DNA of 64,000 nt from Liriodendron chinense. Taxonomy: Eukaryota; Streptophyta; Magnoliopsida; Magnoliales; Magnoliaceae. Positions within the stretch are counted from its first letter, which is position 1. Each line of letters begins with the position of its first letter. Both the position numbers and the translations under genes were made by a program. The stretch spans positions 1 through 64,000 of the forward strand of contig PVNU02004155.1 in NCBI GenBank assembly GCA_003013855.2, in the 5' to 3' direction. This document shows positions 21,480 through 32,002 of the stretch, piece after piece. The notes under the pieces are model-generated. The model made no database searches and was not told the DNA's origin. It was given only the letters and a program-made list of their open reading frames with translations.

Positions 21480-23503
21480 GTGAATTGCACTTCTTCTTGC
21501 CTTAAAAAGCAAGCATTTCATACCAACTGTATAATTTTTGTGCTTTGGATTCTGACTATCAGTTGGAATCATATGAAATCTCATCTTCTACATGCTATAA
21601 TTGAGATACGTCTCCTTGAGTTCATGATTGAGACTACCCATTTGAGCTTTATTATCAAGTGGGCTAATCTTCCAAATTGATTATTGTCATATAAAAAATC
21701 AACCCATCATAATCATCACCCATTTTCATTGTCATTATAGACTTGTCCACAGCTACATGCGTGGCCAATTACACCCCAGAACTGATCACATGCGTGCAAT
21801 CTTTTCGTTGAACATACCAATTTCTATGACATCAGTGCAGTGAAAAATGTAGGTCAAGCTATGAAGATCACCCTTAATGAAAACAAGGATGAATCATTCA
21901 ATACATGGGCCACACTTGTACATACGTTGTGTCAGATCGTCGGTTGTCTATTGATTATGACAGTGTGGCCCCCATGATGAGTGGAACAGTTACCTTATGC
22001 TTCAGGTGATATTGAATGTAAGACCAGCAGTTTCCATGGTACTGATGTCCTGCACAAGTGGCATGTTAGTGGGAAAAGATGGTACAGTACCTTTTACTGA
22101 GTTTTCACCATCTTGTGATGATATGGGTCAGTAAAATGGTAAAGAATTCAGAGAAAAGGGACCTTCACATGCATGAAGATGACTCATATTCAATTCCTTC
22201 ATTCACTTTCTTGGTTTGGTTTTGGTGGAGCAAGACATTGAAATGGGTGACCTTGATTGGACACATAAAAAGAACATTCTCATAGAAAAGTCTCCACAGC
22301 TCATTTATGTCCTGGCTCCCTTTTTTTTCTTTCCATTTTTTAGCCTCATTCTCTGTCAATTGATTACATGTATATATTGTGCCCCATAAATCTCTTTGCT
22401 AGGATATGCTATTCTTTCAATTTGTGTGCAATGAGTGGACCATTACAAAGAAATTAAAAAAAAAAAAAAAAACTCCACATTGGTCTTTCAATTTATGTGC
22501 AATTAGTGGACCATTAAAAAAAATCATTATCTTGGTGGCCGAAGAAAAATGATGAAGTTTTCTAACACTCAAAAGCCATTGAAGATGAAATGGAATTTTA
22601 TCTAGAGAAAGAATCACATGATTCATAGGTGTAGATTGAATGGCTAGTTTGAGCCTGTACCAATTGTGGATGATCCCAATATCGGTATCAGATACGCATC
22701 AGCAAAATGTAGACTTGGCATCTATTATGGTACCAAACCGTCATATAACAAATGTAGACTTGGCATCTGTTATGGTACCAAACCTATATACTTCAGGCTT
22801 CCTTGCATTATTGGCTAACGTAAAAAAGCCCAGTTTGGCCAGGCTTGCAGAGTTGTGCTTGCGTCCAGTCCGTCGGTATGCCTGTACTGAACAAGGATGA
22901 TGAGGATGTCATGCTGCTCTGTCCCGATACCTCCACAAGCATTGGCTTGGCAAATTCTCATATGTCATCGTCTAGGCCAACGAGTCCATTGAGGACCATA
23001 GCCAGGTCGAGACGGGCCGTGATGCCCGAGAACCCACCTTTTATATTTCATTCTCTCTTTTTTAATTTCGTTGTTTTTCTTTTTTTGCTGTGAGTTGAAT
23101 CGGACCCTGAAATATACTTAGTATCATCAACCCCTGACTTTGTGCAAGTAGGGCCCATGGCTGGGTAATCCAAACTGTTGATCTGATGTGCCCCGCCATT
23201 CATGCATAAATGCTCACCTGATGGAACGAACATATGATTAATAAAAAATATAGAAATGGTCCACATCCAAAGGAAAAAGGCCAAAGCTTGGATCAATTTG
23301 TCTTCCAATTGGATGATATTTACAGAATTGTGCTCCCATTGAGGCCCATCAGATCAACGATCATGGGTCATTCACAGCCATGGGCCCCGCTAGTTTCAAG
23401 TCAAAGCTCCTGGGTACTGTCCATATCATTGGCTTGAGGTTCTTATTCTTCCTCCATATGCATGCATATATGTGAATGTTTCTGTATTCGTATGTGTCTT
23501 CTC
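21480..23503. other. Unassigned; short tandem repeat
   Basis: A 34-bp phrase beginning AATGTAGACTTGGCATCT is repeated with a 45-bp period at 22,706-22,739 and 22,751-22,784. An imperfect repeat, CAATTTRTGTGCAATKAGTGG, occurs at about 22,420 and 22,490 around a poly(A) run. Several short open frames show no family features. Confidence 0.35.
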
Positions 23504-24780
23504 TCTTGGAGCTTAAAGCTTCCATCAATTACCCGAATGGGTCTTCTCTTCCTACATGGGAGGATGGGACTGACTGTTGCAGTTGGGAAAGAATCAAATG
23601 CAACAATGTGACAGGCGGCCGAGTGACTGAAATTTCTCTCAACCAGACGAGGGAATGGAAGTTGGGAGAATGGTATCTGAATGCTGACTTACTTCTTTCC
23701 TTTGGAGAACTGCGGAGCCTCGATTTGTCCTGGAATTACCTGGGTGGTTGGGTTGATCATGAAGGTACCTTTATCTCCTACAATCTTAACATTCTTCCTT
23801 CCTTGATGATTTGAAACAGGGCTGCATCCATTTGGCCAGGTAAATTGAATTGCAAACATCCCATGGAACTACAGTTACATTTGCTCTTTTGGCCTTTTAT
23901 ATAATTTATTCTTTGATGGTCTTAACTATCTAACCTTTATTGATGAAATCAAGGCTACCATAGGAAAGCCAAATGATTTGAGTTGTGAATTTTTTTATCT
24001 AATTAAGGAGGAAATGATGGAAGTTAACTATGTTACCTTGAACTTGAAGCTAAGTAACATGAATACAAATGCTAATAGGGGAATCGAAATTTAATAATTG
24101 AAATTCGATGTGATAGTGCAGCCAAACGCACTCAACAGTGCCATTTTGGATTTGGACCGGGATGTGAAGGTATATACATGCATCTCTAAGGGTGCATTTG
24201 GAGCACTTATTAATGTATTGCAGTTATTAGTGTAATGAAGTGGAAATAGCCAGATTGAAAACTCGTTAGCATTCATATCCGGGATTTCTCGGTTCTGAGC
24301 TGTAATTCTATCAATTTCAATTTGGACTTGAAAAAACAAGCCAAAGACAATAACTTGGTATAAGGCTTCAATGACGATGATGATGACTAGAAAAAACAAA
24401 AAAAGAGTTGTTGAGATATGAGGCCATCTCCTAGGGAAGCATTTTTAACCTTTGTAATTATTCGCTCTATCTGTTTGATGCTTAGCATAAGATGTTGTAA
24501 TTATTCCTCTTCGGCATGTTGTGTTTGAGGAAATTTATTTATTTTTCTAATGAAATATTAAGAATGGTTGAGATTTTTCCCTGTTCTAAGAAGGCCTTAA
24601 ACACATGACGTCACCCGCATGCAGGTTTCAAAAGATGGTCCAGATTGAGCAAGCTAGAGCACTTTGACCTGAGTGATAACTCCTTGAACGAAAGCATTCT
24701 GCCGTATTTGGGTGCGCTCTCATCCCTCAAGAGCCTTGATCTAAGTCACAATAATTTTGAAGGACGCTTCACCTCTGAAG
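23504..24780 (+). pseudogene. LRR receptor-like protein fragment (two exons)
   Basis: Exon one (about 23,504-23,764) encodes an LRR N-terminal cap: LLELKASINYPNGSSLPTW, then a DCCSW motif, then the first LRR (LRSLDLSWNYL). It ends at GAAG|GTACC. Exon two (24,625-24,780, GCAG|GTTTC...GAAG|GTAAGT, 156 bp, phase 1 on both sides) adds two repeats with LEHFDLSDNSL and LKSLDLSHNNF. The phase-symmetric introns between LRRs are typical of plant receptor-like proteins, which sense ligands at the cell surface. Signal peptide, later LRRs and transmembrane segment are missing, so it is a truncated piece carried in the CACTA element. Confidence 0.8.
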
Positions 24781-24959
24781 GTAAGTCAATCAATTGTAAA
24801 GAAATTAAACCCAGATTTATAGCATCAGTTTAGATCAATATTTTGAACTTGATTGAGTGATCATGCCTCAAGTCACATGTCCAAACTTGCAATCTGGAGG
24901 TTTTAGATTTGAAATATAAGAGGCTGAATGGCCCAACTTAATTATTAATTAACGGTGTT

Positions 24960-25475
24960 AGACCCTGGAACCAGCGATGTGGGTGGGACCCTAGCTGTAG
25001 GAGCCCACCTCAACGTATGAATTATATATCCATGCTGTTCATCTGCTTTTCCACCTTATCTTATGCCATGGAACCAAAAATGAAGCAGATGCAAATTTTT
25101 GGTGGACCACACCATAAGAAACACTGGTTAACGACCATTAAAACCCTTTTGTGGGCCACAAAAGTTTTCTATCAATCTAATATTTGTTTTTTCCTTTAAT
25201 CCTTGTCTACGTGACCTTATCAATAGATTGGATGGTCAATAAACATTATGGTGTACTCCAGGAAGTTTTTAATGGTAGGCATTCAATGAGAATTGTTTCC
25301 TGTGGTGTGGTCCACCTAAAATTTTCTTCTGCTTCATGTTTTTTGAATGCATCCTAAAATAATCTGAAAAAACAGATGGACGGCATGGATATATAAAGAA
25401 TACATCCAGGTGGGCCCTAGGTTCAGGGTCTCACCCACATAGCTGGTTCCGGGGTCTCACCCAAGTCGCGTCCGT
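24960..25475. mobile_element. Hairpin MITE family copy, ACCCTGGAACCAGC termini
   Basis: Left: AGACCCTGGAACCAGCGATGTGGGTGGGACCC. Right: its inverse, GGGTCTCACCCACATAGCTGGTTCC. The interior is the usual family interior (GGTGGACCACACCAT; GTGGTGTGGTCCACC). This is a third terminus type on the same core. Confidence 0.7.
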
Positions 25476-26771
25476 TAGATGATACTGCCTATTAGGTTGG
25501 CGAGTTGCAAATGGAAAGTTACAGCCGGTGGTTCGCATTTAATAGAGAATGTATCAGATGGTTAAGATCATCCCGCATGGAAGATTTTGAGGCATCTCCG
25601 GTCCACAACTTCCACCAGATGAACAGGTTGGATAACTGAAAGGTGGGGCTGACATATATGGTTAGTTATGATGAACAAATTGCTTGATCCAACGTTTTAT
25701 GTTTGCTTATTATTTAAGAAGAATTATAGGATCCTGGTCATCCTGCCAAACATATAGTGTGCTTACACACAGGAATCTTGCACATGCAGGGGCCCACAAT
25801 CTTGTGATCTAAACCATTAATCTGACAGGCCCCACCATGGATGAGTGATTCCCAGGGATCTTCCAGATTAAAAGATCACAACCTTTCGATATGGTGGCCT
25901 ATGAATGCCTATTAACACACGGTTAAGAGAAAACATTGTAACTGTTATTATTAGAAGAGGATGAATGCTGAATGGTTAGATCAACCAATCTTAGAGATTT
26001 CGATAGCATTACGTCTCTACGTTGAGACCAGTCATGTGAATGGTTTGGATGATGAAAACATAGGCCCCACATGTACAAATAAAAAACCTGAGAATTTAAT
26101 TGTTAGGATAGTATGTCTTTTTATTCTTATTATTTTAACTGGTGGGTAACCCTTTTTCTTTAAAGATACTGATTTTATTAAAGGCCAAAAAGAGGGTTAC
26201 CGTTTTTGTCATTCGTGATTAAGTTGGTAGTTCATATTTTCTGCTTTTATTTATTGAGGAATTGTATGATACTTTAGCAGACTATGGCTAACCATTGTTA
26301 TGCACTCATCTTTCTACACATGACACATTCCACTTAACCCAGACCATCCAAATTGTGCACCTGACCATGGGTGGGCATCACCACAAAACCTCAATGATTT
26401 GATGATTGATTATCTGGTTGGTGAATTCAATGGACGGTTGCCCAAACCTGCAGCAGTCCAATTGAATGTGGGAATGCCTATCGATCGCACATTCAGGATC
26501 CTCTGATCGGTATATTTTTTTGACAGACTGGATCGATTGCATGCCTGCCATGTCTGCAGTGGAATGGCCCAAGTTACCTCCAATCCAAGTAACTATCGTT
26601 TCTCTTGCTTGTAAATTGGTTTCAGTGATGCTGAATACATTTATATGCTTATTAGTTTTGGATTTCTATTTTTATTTTCAGATCAGTCCACGCTCTTACT
26701 TCGACTCTGCTGACTAAAAATTTCTCTGCTCGCTGGCTTTGTCTGTGAATGCTCTATCCAAAGAGGATCAA
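25476..26771. other. Unassigned CACTA-internal DNA
   Basis: No convincing gene or complete TE. Phrases such as GGGGCCCACAATCTTGTGATC and GGCCCCACCATGGATGAGTG (about 25,790-25,850) suggest worn MITE remnants. Confidence 0.3.
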
Positions 26772-26810
26772 ATGGAATTGCCTCCAGGTTTCCGATTTCA
26801 TCCCAGTACT
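26772..26810 (+). pseudogene. NAC-domain start, tiny fragment
   Basis: An ATG is followed by codons for ELPPGFRFHP, the opening of NAC subdomain A in plant NAC transcription factors. The similarity stops there; the following residues are unrelated and the frame ends without the DEEL...YL continuation. Eleven residues is thin evidence, so chance or a short captured remnant are both possible. Confidence 0.4.
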
Positions 26811-27290
26811 GAAGCTTCATCATGCATATATAATAGTTATCAAGCTTGTCACCTAGCATTTCTTACGAGTAGGTGGTTCTTCATTGTCTTTTGTTGTTGT
26901 TTTTCCTTTTTTGTTCTTACATTATAATACCGATACTCTTTATGTTTTATATTCTAGATTTTGCAGGTGGGCCAGTTGATGGATTTGCTAACGTATGAGG
27001 TGGAAGTAGCTATAAAGGAAAGATTAGAAATGAAGGCTAGCTTCACGTATGGCCAAGAGATTGGTTTCAATATTGGGAACAAAATAAAGCCTAGTTGCTC
27101 ATTCTATGGAGAATGGTTCACTTCAATGTGTAGATTTGTAACAAATATTAATATTATTTTTCACTAGAAACGTAAGGACTTTAAGTTTCATATATGATAT
27201 AATTATGATTTGTTAGGTTTTAAATTTTTTTTTTTTTGTTTTAAATAATTTGGATGACTATCAGGTGCAATCGATTCAAAAATAAATTCA
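26811..27290. other. Unassigned; candidate exon relic
   Basis: A TTTTGCAG acceptor-like site at about 26,966 precedes roughly 65 codons of open frame (to 27,167) without a recognisable motif. T-rich sequence follows, up to the CACTA right subterminal repeats. Confidence 0.3.
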
Positions 27291-27644
27291 AACGTAGCAG
27301 GCGTGCGTTCAGAAAATTTAGCGACAGACCAAACCCGTCGCTAAAATTCCTAAATAAATGCAATCACGCTGTCGCCCATAAATTTAACGACGGACCAATA
27401 TACGTGGCAACAATTTTGTACGACGGACCGATATCCGTCGCAAAAATTTTGTACGACGGACCAATATCCGTCGCTTTACATAATTTAGCGACGGACGTAA
27501 TTCGTCGTTTAAGAGCGACGGACATAATCCGTCGTTTAAAATTTGCCACAGTAAACTGCGACGGCCCATGCGACGAACGAAGTCCGTCGCTAATATCAAT
27601 TTGCGACGAACCTCATCCGTCGCAAAAATGAGATTTTGGCGTAG
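27291..27644 (+). repeat. CACTA right terminus and subterminal repeats
   Basis: Repeated palindromic units TTGTACGACGGACCRATATCCGTCGC, AGCGACGGACGTAATTCGTCG, AGCGACGGACATAATCCGTCG and TTGCGACGAACCTCATCCGTCGC lead to the terminal GAGATTTTGGCGTAG (units shown in fragments). The motif is the same as in the left end. The open frames read through this array on both strands are artefacts of the repeat period. Confidence 0.8.
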
Positions 27645-27991
27645 TTGCGGATGGAGATCCACTTGCACGCTGGCCCGACGAACAGAGGGTTAAGAAATGT
27701 AATGGAAGTGGAGTGATGATTACATTGATTAAGGAGGTATTTTGAAACGTAAATTTCATATTAGTTGGTTTTTTTTTTCCAATTTCTATTTTAAGGCTAT
27801 TTAAAAGAGTAGCTCTAAGTCCAACTGGTTGGACTATAAATTACAGTTCACCTGGCAGATAACTTCCAACTTGTATGTTCAAAATCCAACCCATCTAGTA
27901 GGTTGGCCTTATCATGTAAATCAAATTCAGAAAAATTTAGCCTCATCCACTTTTCAATTGGACCACACTTGTAATTTTCTATTTATTAATA

Positions 27992-30272
27992 TATAACGTC
28001 CCGTAAATTTTCGTACAGATAATAGTGTACGGATGACCGTACATCTTAGTTAATTAGAATTCCTAATCTCTAACCTAGAAGAGGAAGATTAATTAGTACA
28101 AATTGGGCTAGAGGGTTACCATTCTGTAAACTTTATGGCCCTTACTCTAAATAGCCTTCTGGAGGGCTACATACATAAACCACTAACTTCACTTGGGTCA
28201 GAAAACTACCCACTAATTCCTATAAGGCCATTTGGGTGAATTTCCAGCTTTTATATATAAACCTGTTGCTGAGAAATTCCCAAATCGATTTGGGGATTTT
28301 TTCAGGAGGGAAAGAGAGAGAAAGAGAGAAATTGAGGGAGAGGAAGAGAGAGAAAGAGAGAGAAATCGAGAGAAGAAGAAGAAAGGAGGTTACAGAGTCT
28401 TTCTTCCTTTCCTCTTGAAGTAGGAGGTTGCTCTGGCCTGTTGATTCCGTCGCTGGAGTGGTTCTCTTTGCGATTGGAGGTAAGAATCGAATCCTACCTT
28501 AAAATTTCGAACTATCTTAGGTTTGAGACTGAAAATCTCATCCTAATTGGGTTTTCTTGTAGGAATGGCTGATTTTCTTTAACCCTAACCCTAGACCGTT
28601 GGACGGGCGAGGAACCCTAGACCTTAAGGTGCGGGCTATAATCCAGTTCTTATATTTAACATTCCTAAGGGTTTTAGACATGATTCTTATAGTCATAGAG
28701 TAGGACTTTGAGTTTCTGATCTGATTGTATGTCTCAGTTCAACATGCATGTGTGTTACATGGCTTATTTGTTTGATGAAATGGGTAAATGATTTAATTGT
28801 TACAAATGAATTGTGGAATTCGTTGAGATGATGAAATCTGTCTCTAATATGTTTAATTGTATGATTAACGCACATTGTCATGAGTAAAAAGGGGTCAATC
28901 GAATAATGTGGATATCCTGGTTGGATTGGATATTCGGGGTAGGCTGGTTGACGGGGTGAACTTGACCGATCGACAGTAGTTTGGACTACACGGGTCGTTT
29001 GTGCCCAATGCCGGTTTGGTCAATGTTCTCTCTGCATCAAACAGCCATATCCAAAGTCAAGACATGTTGGGTGGTAGATAGCTTGTAATGAATGACTTAT
29101 CCTGAATCTGGAATACTAATGTTATTAAATGAAGCGTCCAATGATAACCGTATGTGCGACACGATCCTATGAAATCTCCTTGGGCCGGGCATGGTGGTAT
29201 GGGACACCGTGTTCGTGCCGTCGGCCTACGCTGTGGCATTAAGCCTCCCCGTAGTGACCGTAAGCTATTGTAAGGGCGTCAGATTGTTTTGGATAAATCT
29301 GAATGGCCGAGGTACTGATTTGAATATAATGATACTTGTGTTCTTAATGTATTGGAAGTTGGAGATGGGATTCGTGGGCTACTGGCGATGATAGACATTC
29401 GCACCGTCGGGAGCCAGATGGTCCTGTTCAGGACCTACTGTATGACATTAGTAAATCAGCATCACTAATCTTGCTGAATGAAATTAATACCAATAAAGGC
29501 CAAATTAACCATGCATACATGTCATCGGCAATCTCAGTGACTGGCTGACTGTTTGAAAGGCCAGGGCATTCGTGAGAGCCTTCATACTTGCATTATGTGT
29601 AGCTGGTTTATAAGAAAGGGGAATACTGTATCCATGTGGATTCTGTTGTGACTGCCCGGGACATGCATTGTATGCGAATTCATAACATTCATGCATTAGT
29701 ACAACTATTCTAGGATTCTTGTATGTTTTGTTTGATATATTATCTATGCTTGAATGCTTGATTGATTATTAAACTTAGACTTATAGCAGCATTGAGTTGA
29801 TTACTCACCCCCTCAATCCTGGGTGGTGTTTGGAAAAACATCAACCAGACTCTAATGTAGAAGCAGGTACTATGGATGATGACGTTCTTCAGAATGAGTT
29901 AGAAGATTTTGTAGAAGACGTCAGTTATTTTCAGTTCTCGGATGGTAGAGAATAAGATGCACTGGCATCTTTTAGTTGATGTTTTGGGGCCGTTTGATGG
30001 CTAGATGTGTAATGGCCCAATTCTTTTGGACATGTATATTGGGGCTTCTTGCTGTGTGGCCCCCTTTATTTTGGACTATAATGTACATTTGTAAATGCTG
30101 GACCAGGTATGCACTTATCTTTTGTCCTTACTTTAAAGTTTATTTAGTTTTAAACTTGCGACATGATACTCTAAATCATAAATGCATTAATCACGCTTCC
30201 GCATAAGCATAGTGGCACCCGAAATCTCAAGAGTCGAGGTCATGCTCGACTCCTGAAATTTGGGGCGTTACA
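27992..30272 (+). repeat. 5' LTR of Tekay-type element
   Basis: It starts TATAACGTCCCG (TG changed to TA; the 3' LTR keeps TGTAACG) and ends GGGGCGTTACA. A TATA box, TTTTATATATAAACC, lies at about 28,249-28,262, followed by a GAAAGAGAGAG purine tract (28,308-28,388) that would be in the transcript leader. A short AACCCTAACCCTAG telomere-like motif is at about 28,580. The small open frames inside the LTR recur in the 3' copy and are not gene-like. Confidence 0.95.
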
Positions 30273-30276
30273 GAGT

Positions 30277-30288
30277 TGGTATCAGAGC
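30277..30288 (+). other. Primer binding site, tRNA-iMet type
   Basis: TGGTATCAGAGC, four bases after the LTR end, is complementary to the 3' end of initiator tRNA-Met. This is the usual minus-strand primer of plant chromoviruses. Confidence 0.95.
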
Positions 30289-32002
30289 GCGAGTTTAGAG
30301 CTAAACTGGACCTTGAGTTATGGACTTGACCAACCCTTTACGCCGACGTCGTTTAGACTCTGTGGTTTGAAACCGTGGAGCCTTAGGTTTTATTGTGCAG
30401 ATAAGTATGAGTTATACTCAGTAACATTGGTTTTAGGATTTTTTAGGATTCTAGTTGAGTTGATATATGGTTCCAGATGAGGTGATAAGGTTCTAGGATT
30501 TGACATCTATGTTTTGGGCTTGGTGTGTTGCGAGTTGGGGAGTAGCAATGTAATTTTGGATGGTGGATTTTAGACAGATCTGTGGTCCAGAACAACTGGG
30601 CCAGGGACTTACATTCTTTCATCAAGATGATTTAGATGGAAGGATTATGGTGGACAATCGGTGTGAGTTAGAGGTGGAATGGTTGAGGGGTTATGTGGTT
30701 TGAAGTAGGAGAGTAGAATGTACTTTTGAACAAATTGGTGGCCCATAACCATTTGGTAGAAGTGATTTTGTTTTGTTTTTCTCTTCCATTGAGATGGAAG
30801 TATTTAGGATGGGCCACTAGTGGTTGAGATTAGAAGAGAGAGAAAGTAGAATGAGTTAGAGAAAGAGAGAGTGGAAGGAGTTGAGAGAGTAGAGTGACCG
30901 TTGAAAAGAGAGAGAGATGACCAGCAGGAACCGGCCGACCGGCCAGAACAACCGGCTGACCGGTTGGTGCTGGCCATGGAGGGCCCCTTTGTGATGTTAT
31001 GAACAGGTGGACGGCCAGAGACGACCGGCCGACCGGCCAGGGCAACCGACCGACCGGTTGACGCTGGACAGAGGCAGCAAAGGTGAGTTGAGTTGGTGTT
31101 TTTCGGAGGAAATCACCCAGAGACGACCGGCCGACCGGCCAAAGACGACCGGCCGACCGGTTATCGCTGGATAGCCAGCATAAAGGATGGGTTTTTTTTT
31201 TAGTTTTGTCAAACAGAGATGAGCAGGGAGAGCCGGCCGACCGGCTGCAGCCGGGTCTGACCGGATTCTGGTGACCGGCCGACCGGTTGTAGCCGGGTAC
31301 GACCGGTTTGGGCTGCTGAATTTTTTTTTTTTTGGCTGTGTAGAACGTTGGGTGGACAGCAACAGCCGGCCGACCGGCTATAGCCAGGGTCGACCGGCCG
31401 GATGTAGTTGGGGCTGTGTATTAAAGAAGAATAGGGGGGTTTGAGATACAAACCCTCTCCGATTTCTTCAAACCCATTTTCTTTCTTCTTCTTTTTCCTT
31501 TCTCCCTTCTTCATCTACAAAACCTAGGTTTCAAATCCTTCTAAACCCATTTCAAATCCTCTTCTCTCCATCTTGAAGAACTTAGACTTCTAAAGCAATA
31601 GAAGTAGAGTTGTAGAAATGGGGATTTTGGGTAAAAAGAGTGGATTGGGTCGGTGATTGGAAGGATTTCCCAAATTTCTGGTAAGTGGAGATTTCTTTTT
31701 CAGATTTTTCTGATCTTACTTCTCTTTCTTCTTCATCCAGCAACCCTACCTTCCAAATTTCACTTAACCTTGTTCAGGTTTGGTTTCCAAGGCTTCAACC
31801 TCTACTTGAAGCTTCTTCTATTCTTCAAGGGTAATTTCTTCTAGGTTTATTAGGTTTCAAAAAATTCCAGAAATATCTCAAACCCATTTGGGTTGGGATT
31901 TCTCCTACTTCAAGGAAAGGGTTAAGCTAAGGTTGTAAAGCAGGGTTTTTTTTTCCTTGTGCTTATTTTGTGTGGGTTGTGAATTGGTGTGGGGTTGTAC
32001 TC
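30289..32002 (+). other. Tekay leader with CCGGCCGACCGG palindromic repeats
   Basis: About 1.7 kb of non-coding sequence precedes the first ORF. Between 30,925 and 31,405 the phrase GACCGGCCGACCGG and close variants (CCGGCTGACCGG, ACCGACCGACCGG) occur about ten times, mostly as pairs 25-30 bp apart. The pairs recur about every 90-110 bp. The minus-strand open frames here are repeat artefacts. The role is unknown; RNA structure or dimerisation is a guess. Confidence 0.7.

Larger units (their letters stand above)
13891..27644 (+). mobile_element. CACTA-like element carrying gene fragments (13.75 kb)
   Basis: The left end reads CACTACGTGAAAAAGG and the right end reads ATTTTGGCGTAG, the complement of CTACGCCAAAAT. 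Both ends are flanked by TTG (13,888-13,890 and 27,645-27,647), and 3-bp TSDs are typical of CACTA elements. Each end has several hundred bases of short GACGGA...TCCGTCGC subterminal repeats. The right terminus lacks the last two bases expected of a perfect CACTA end (TG). No transposase (TNPD/TNPA-like) frame is visible, so it is non-autonomous. The cargo includes MICU, LRR and NAC-like pieces and several MITEs. Confidence 0.75.

Noticed and set aside
27254..27668. 125-codon plus-strand and 94-codon minus-strand frames
   Set aside because: They are translations of the CACTA subterminal GACGGA/TCCGTC array, with repeating peptides matching the DNA period.
28575..28595. Telomere-like AACCCTAACCCTAG in the LTR
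   Set aside because: Only about two units, and present in both LTR copies; it is part of the retrotransposon and not an interstitial telomere array.
30277..30288. Possible tRNA gene from TGGTATCAGAGC matches (also 46,154 and 61,877)
   Set aside because: Each is the 12-base primer site next to an LTR, with no tRNA body or cloverleaf around it.
30830..31514. Overlapping minus-strand frames of 71-121 codons
   Set aside because: They read through the CCGGCCGACCGG palindromic repeats of the Gypsy leader; composition and periodicity come from the repeat.
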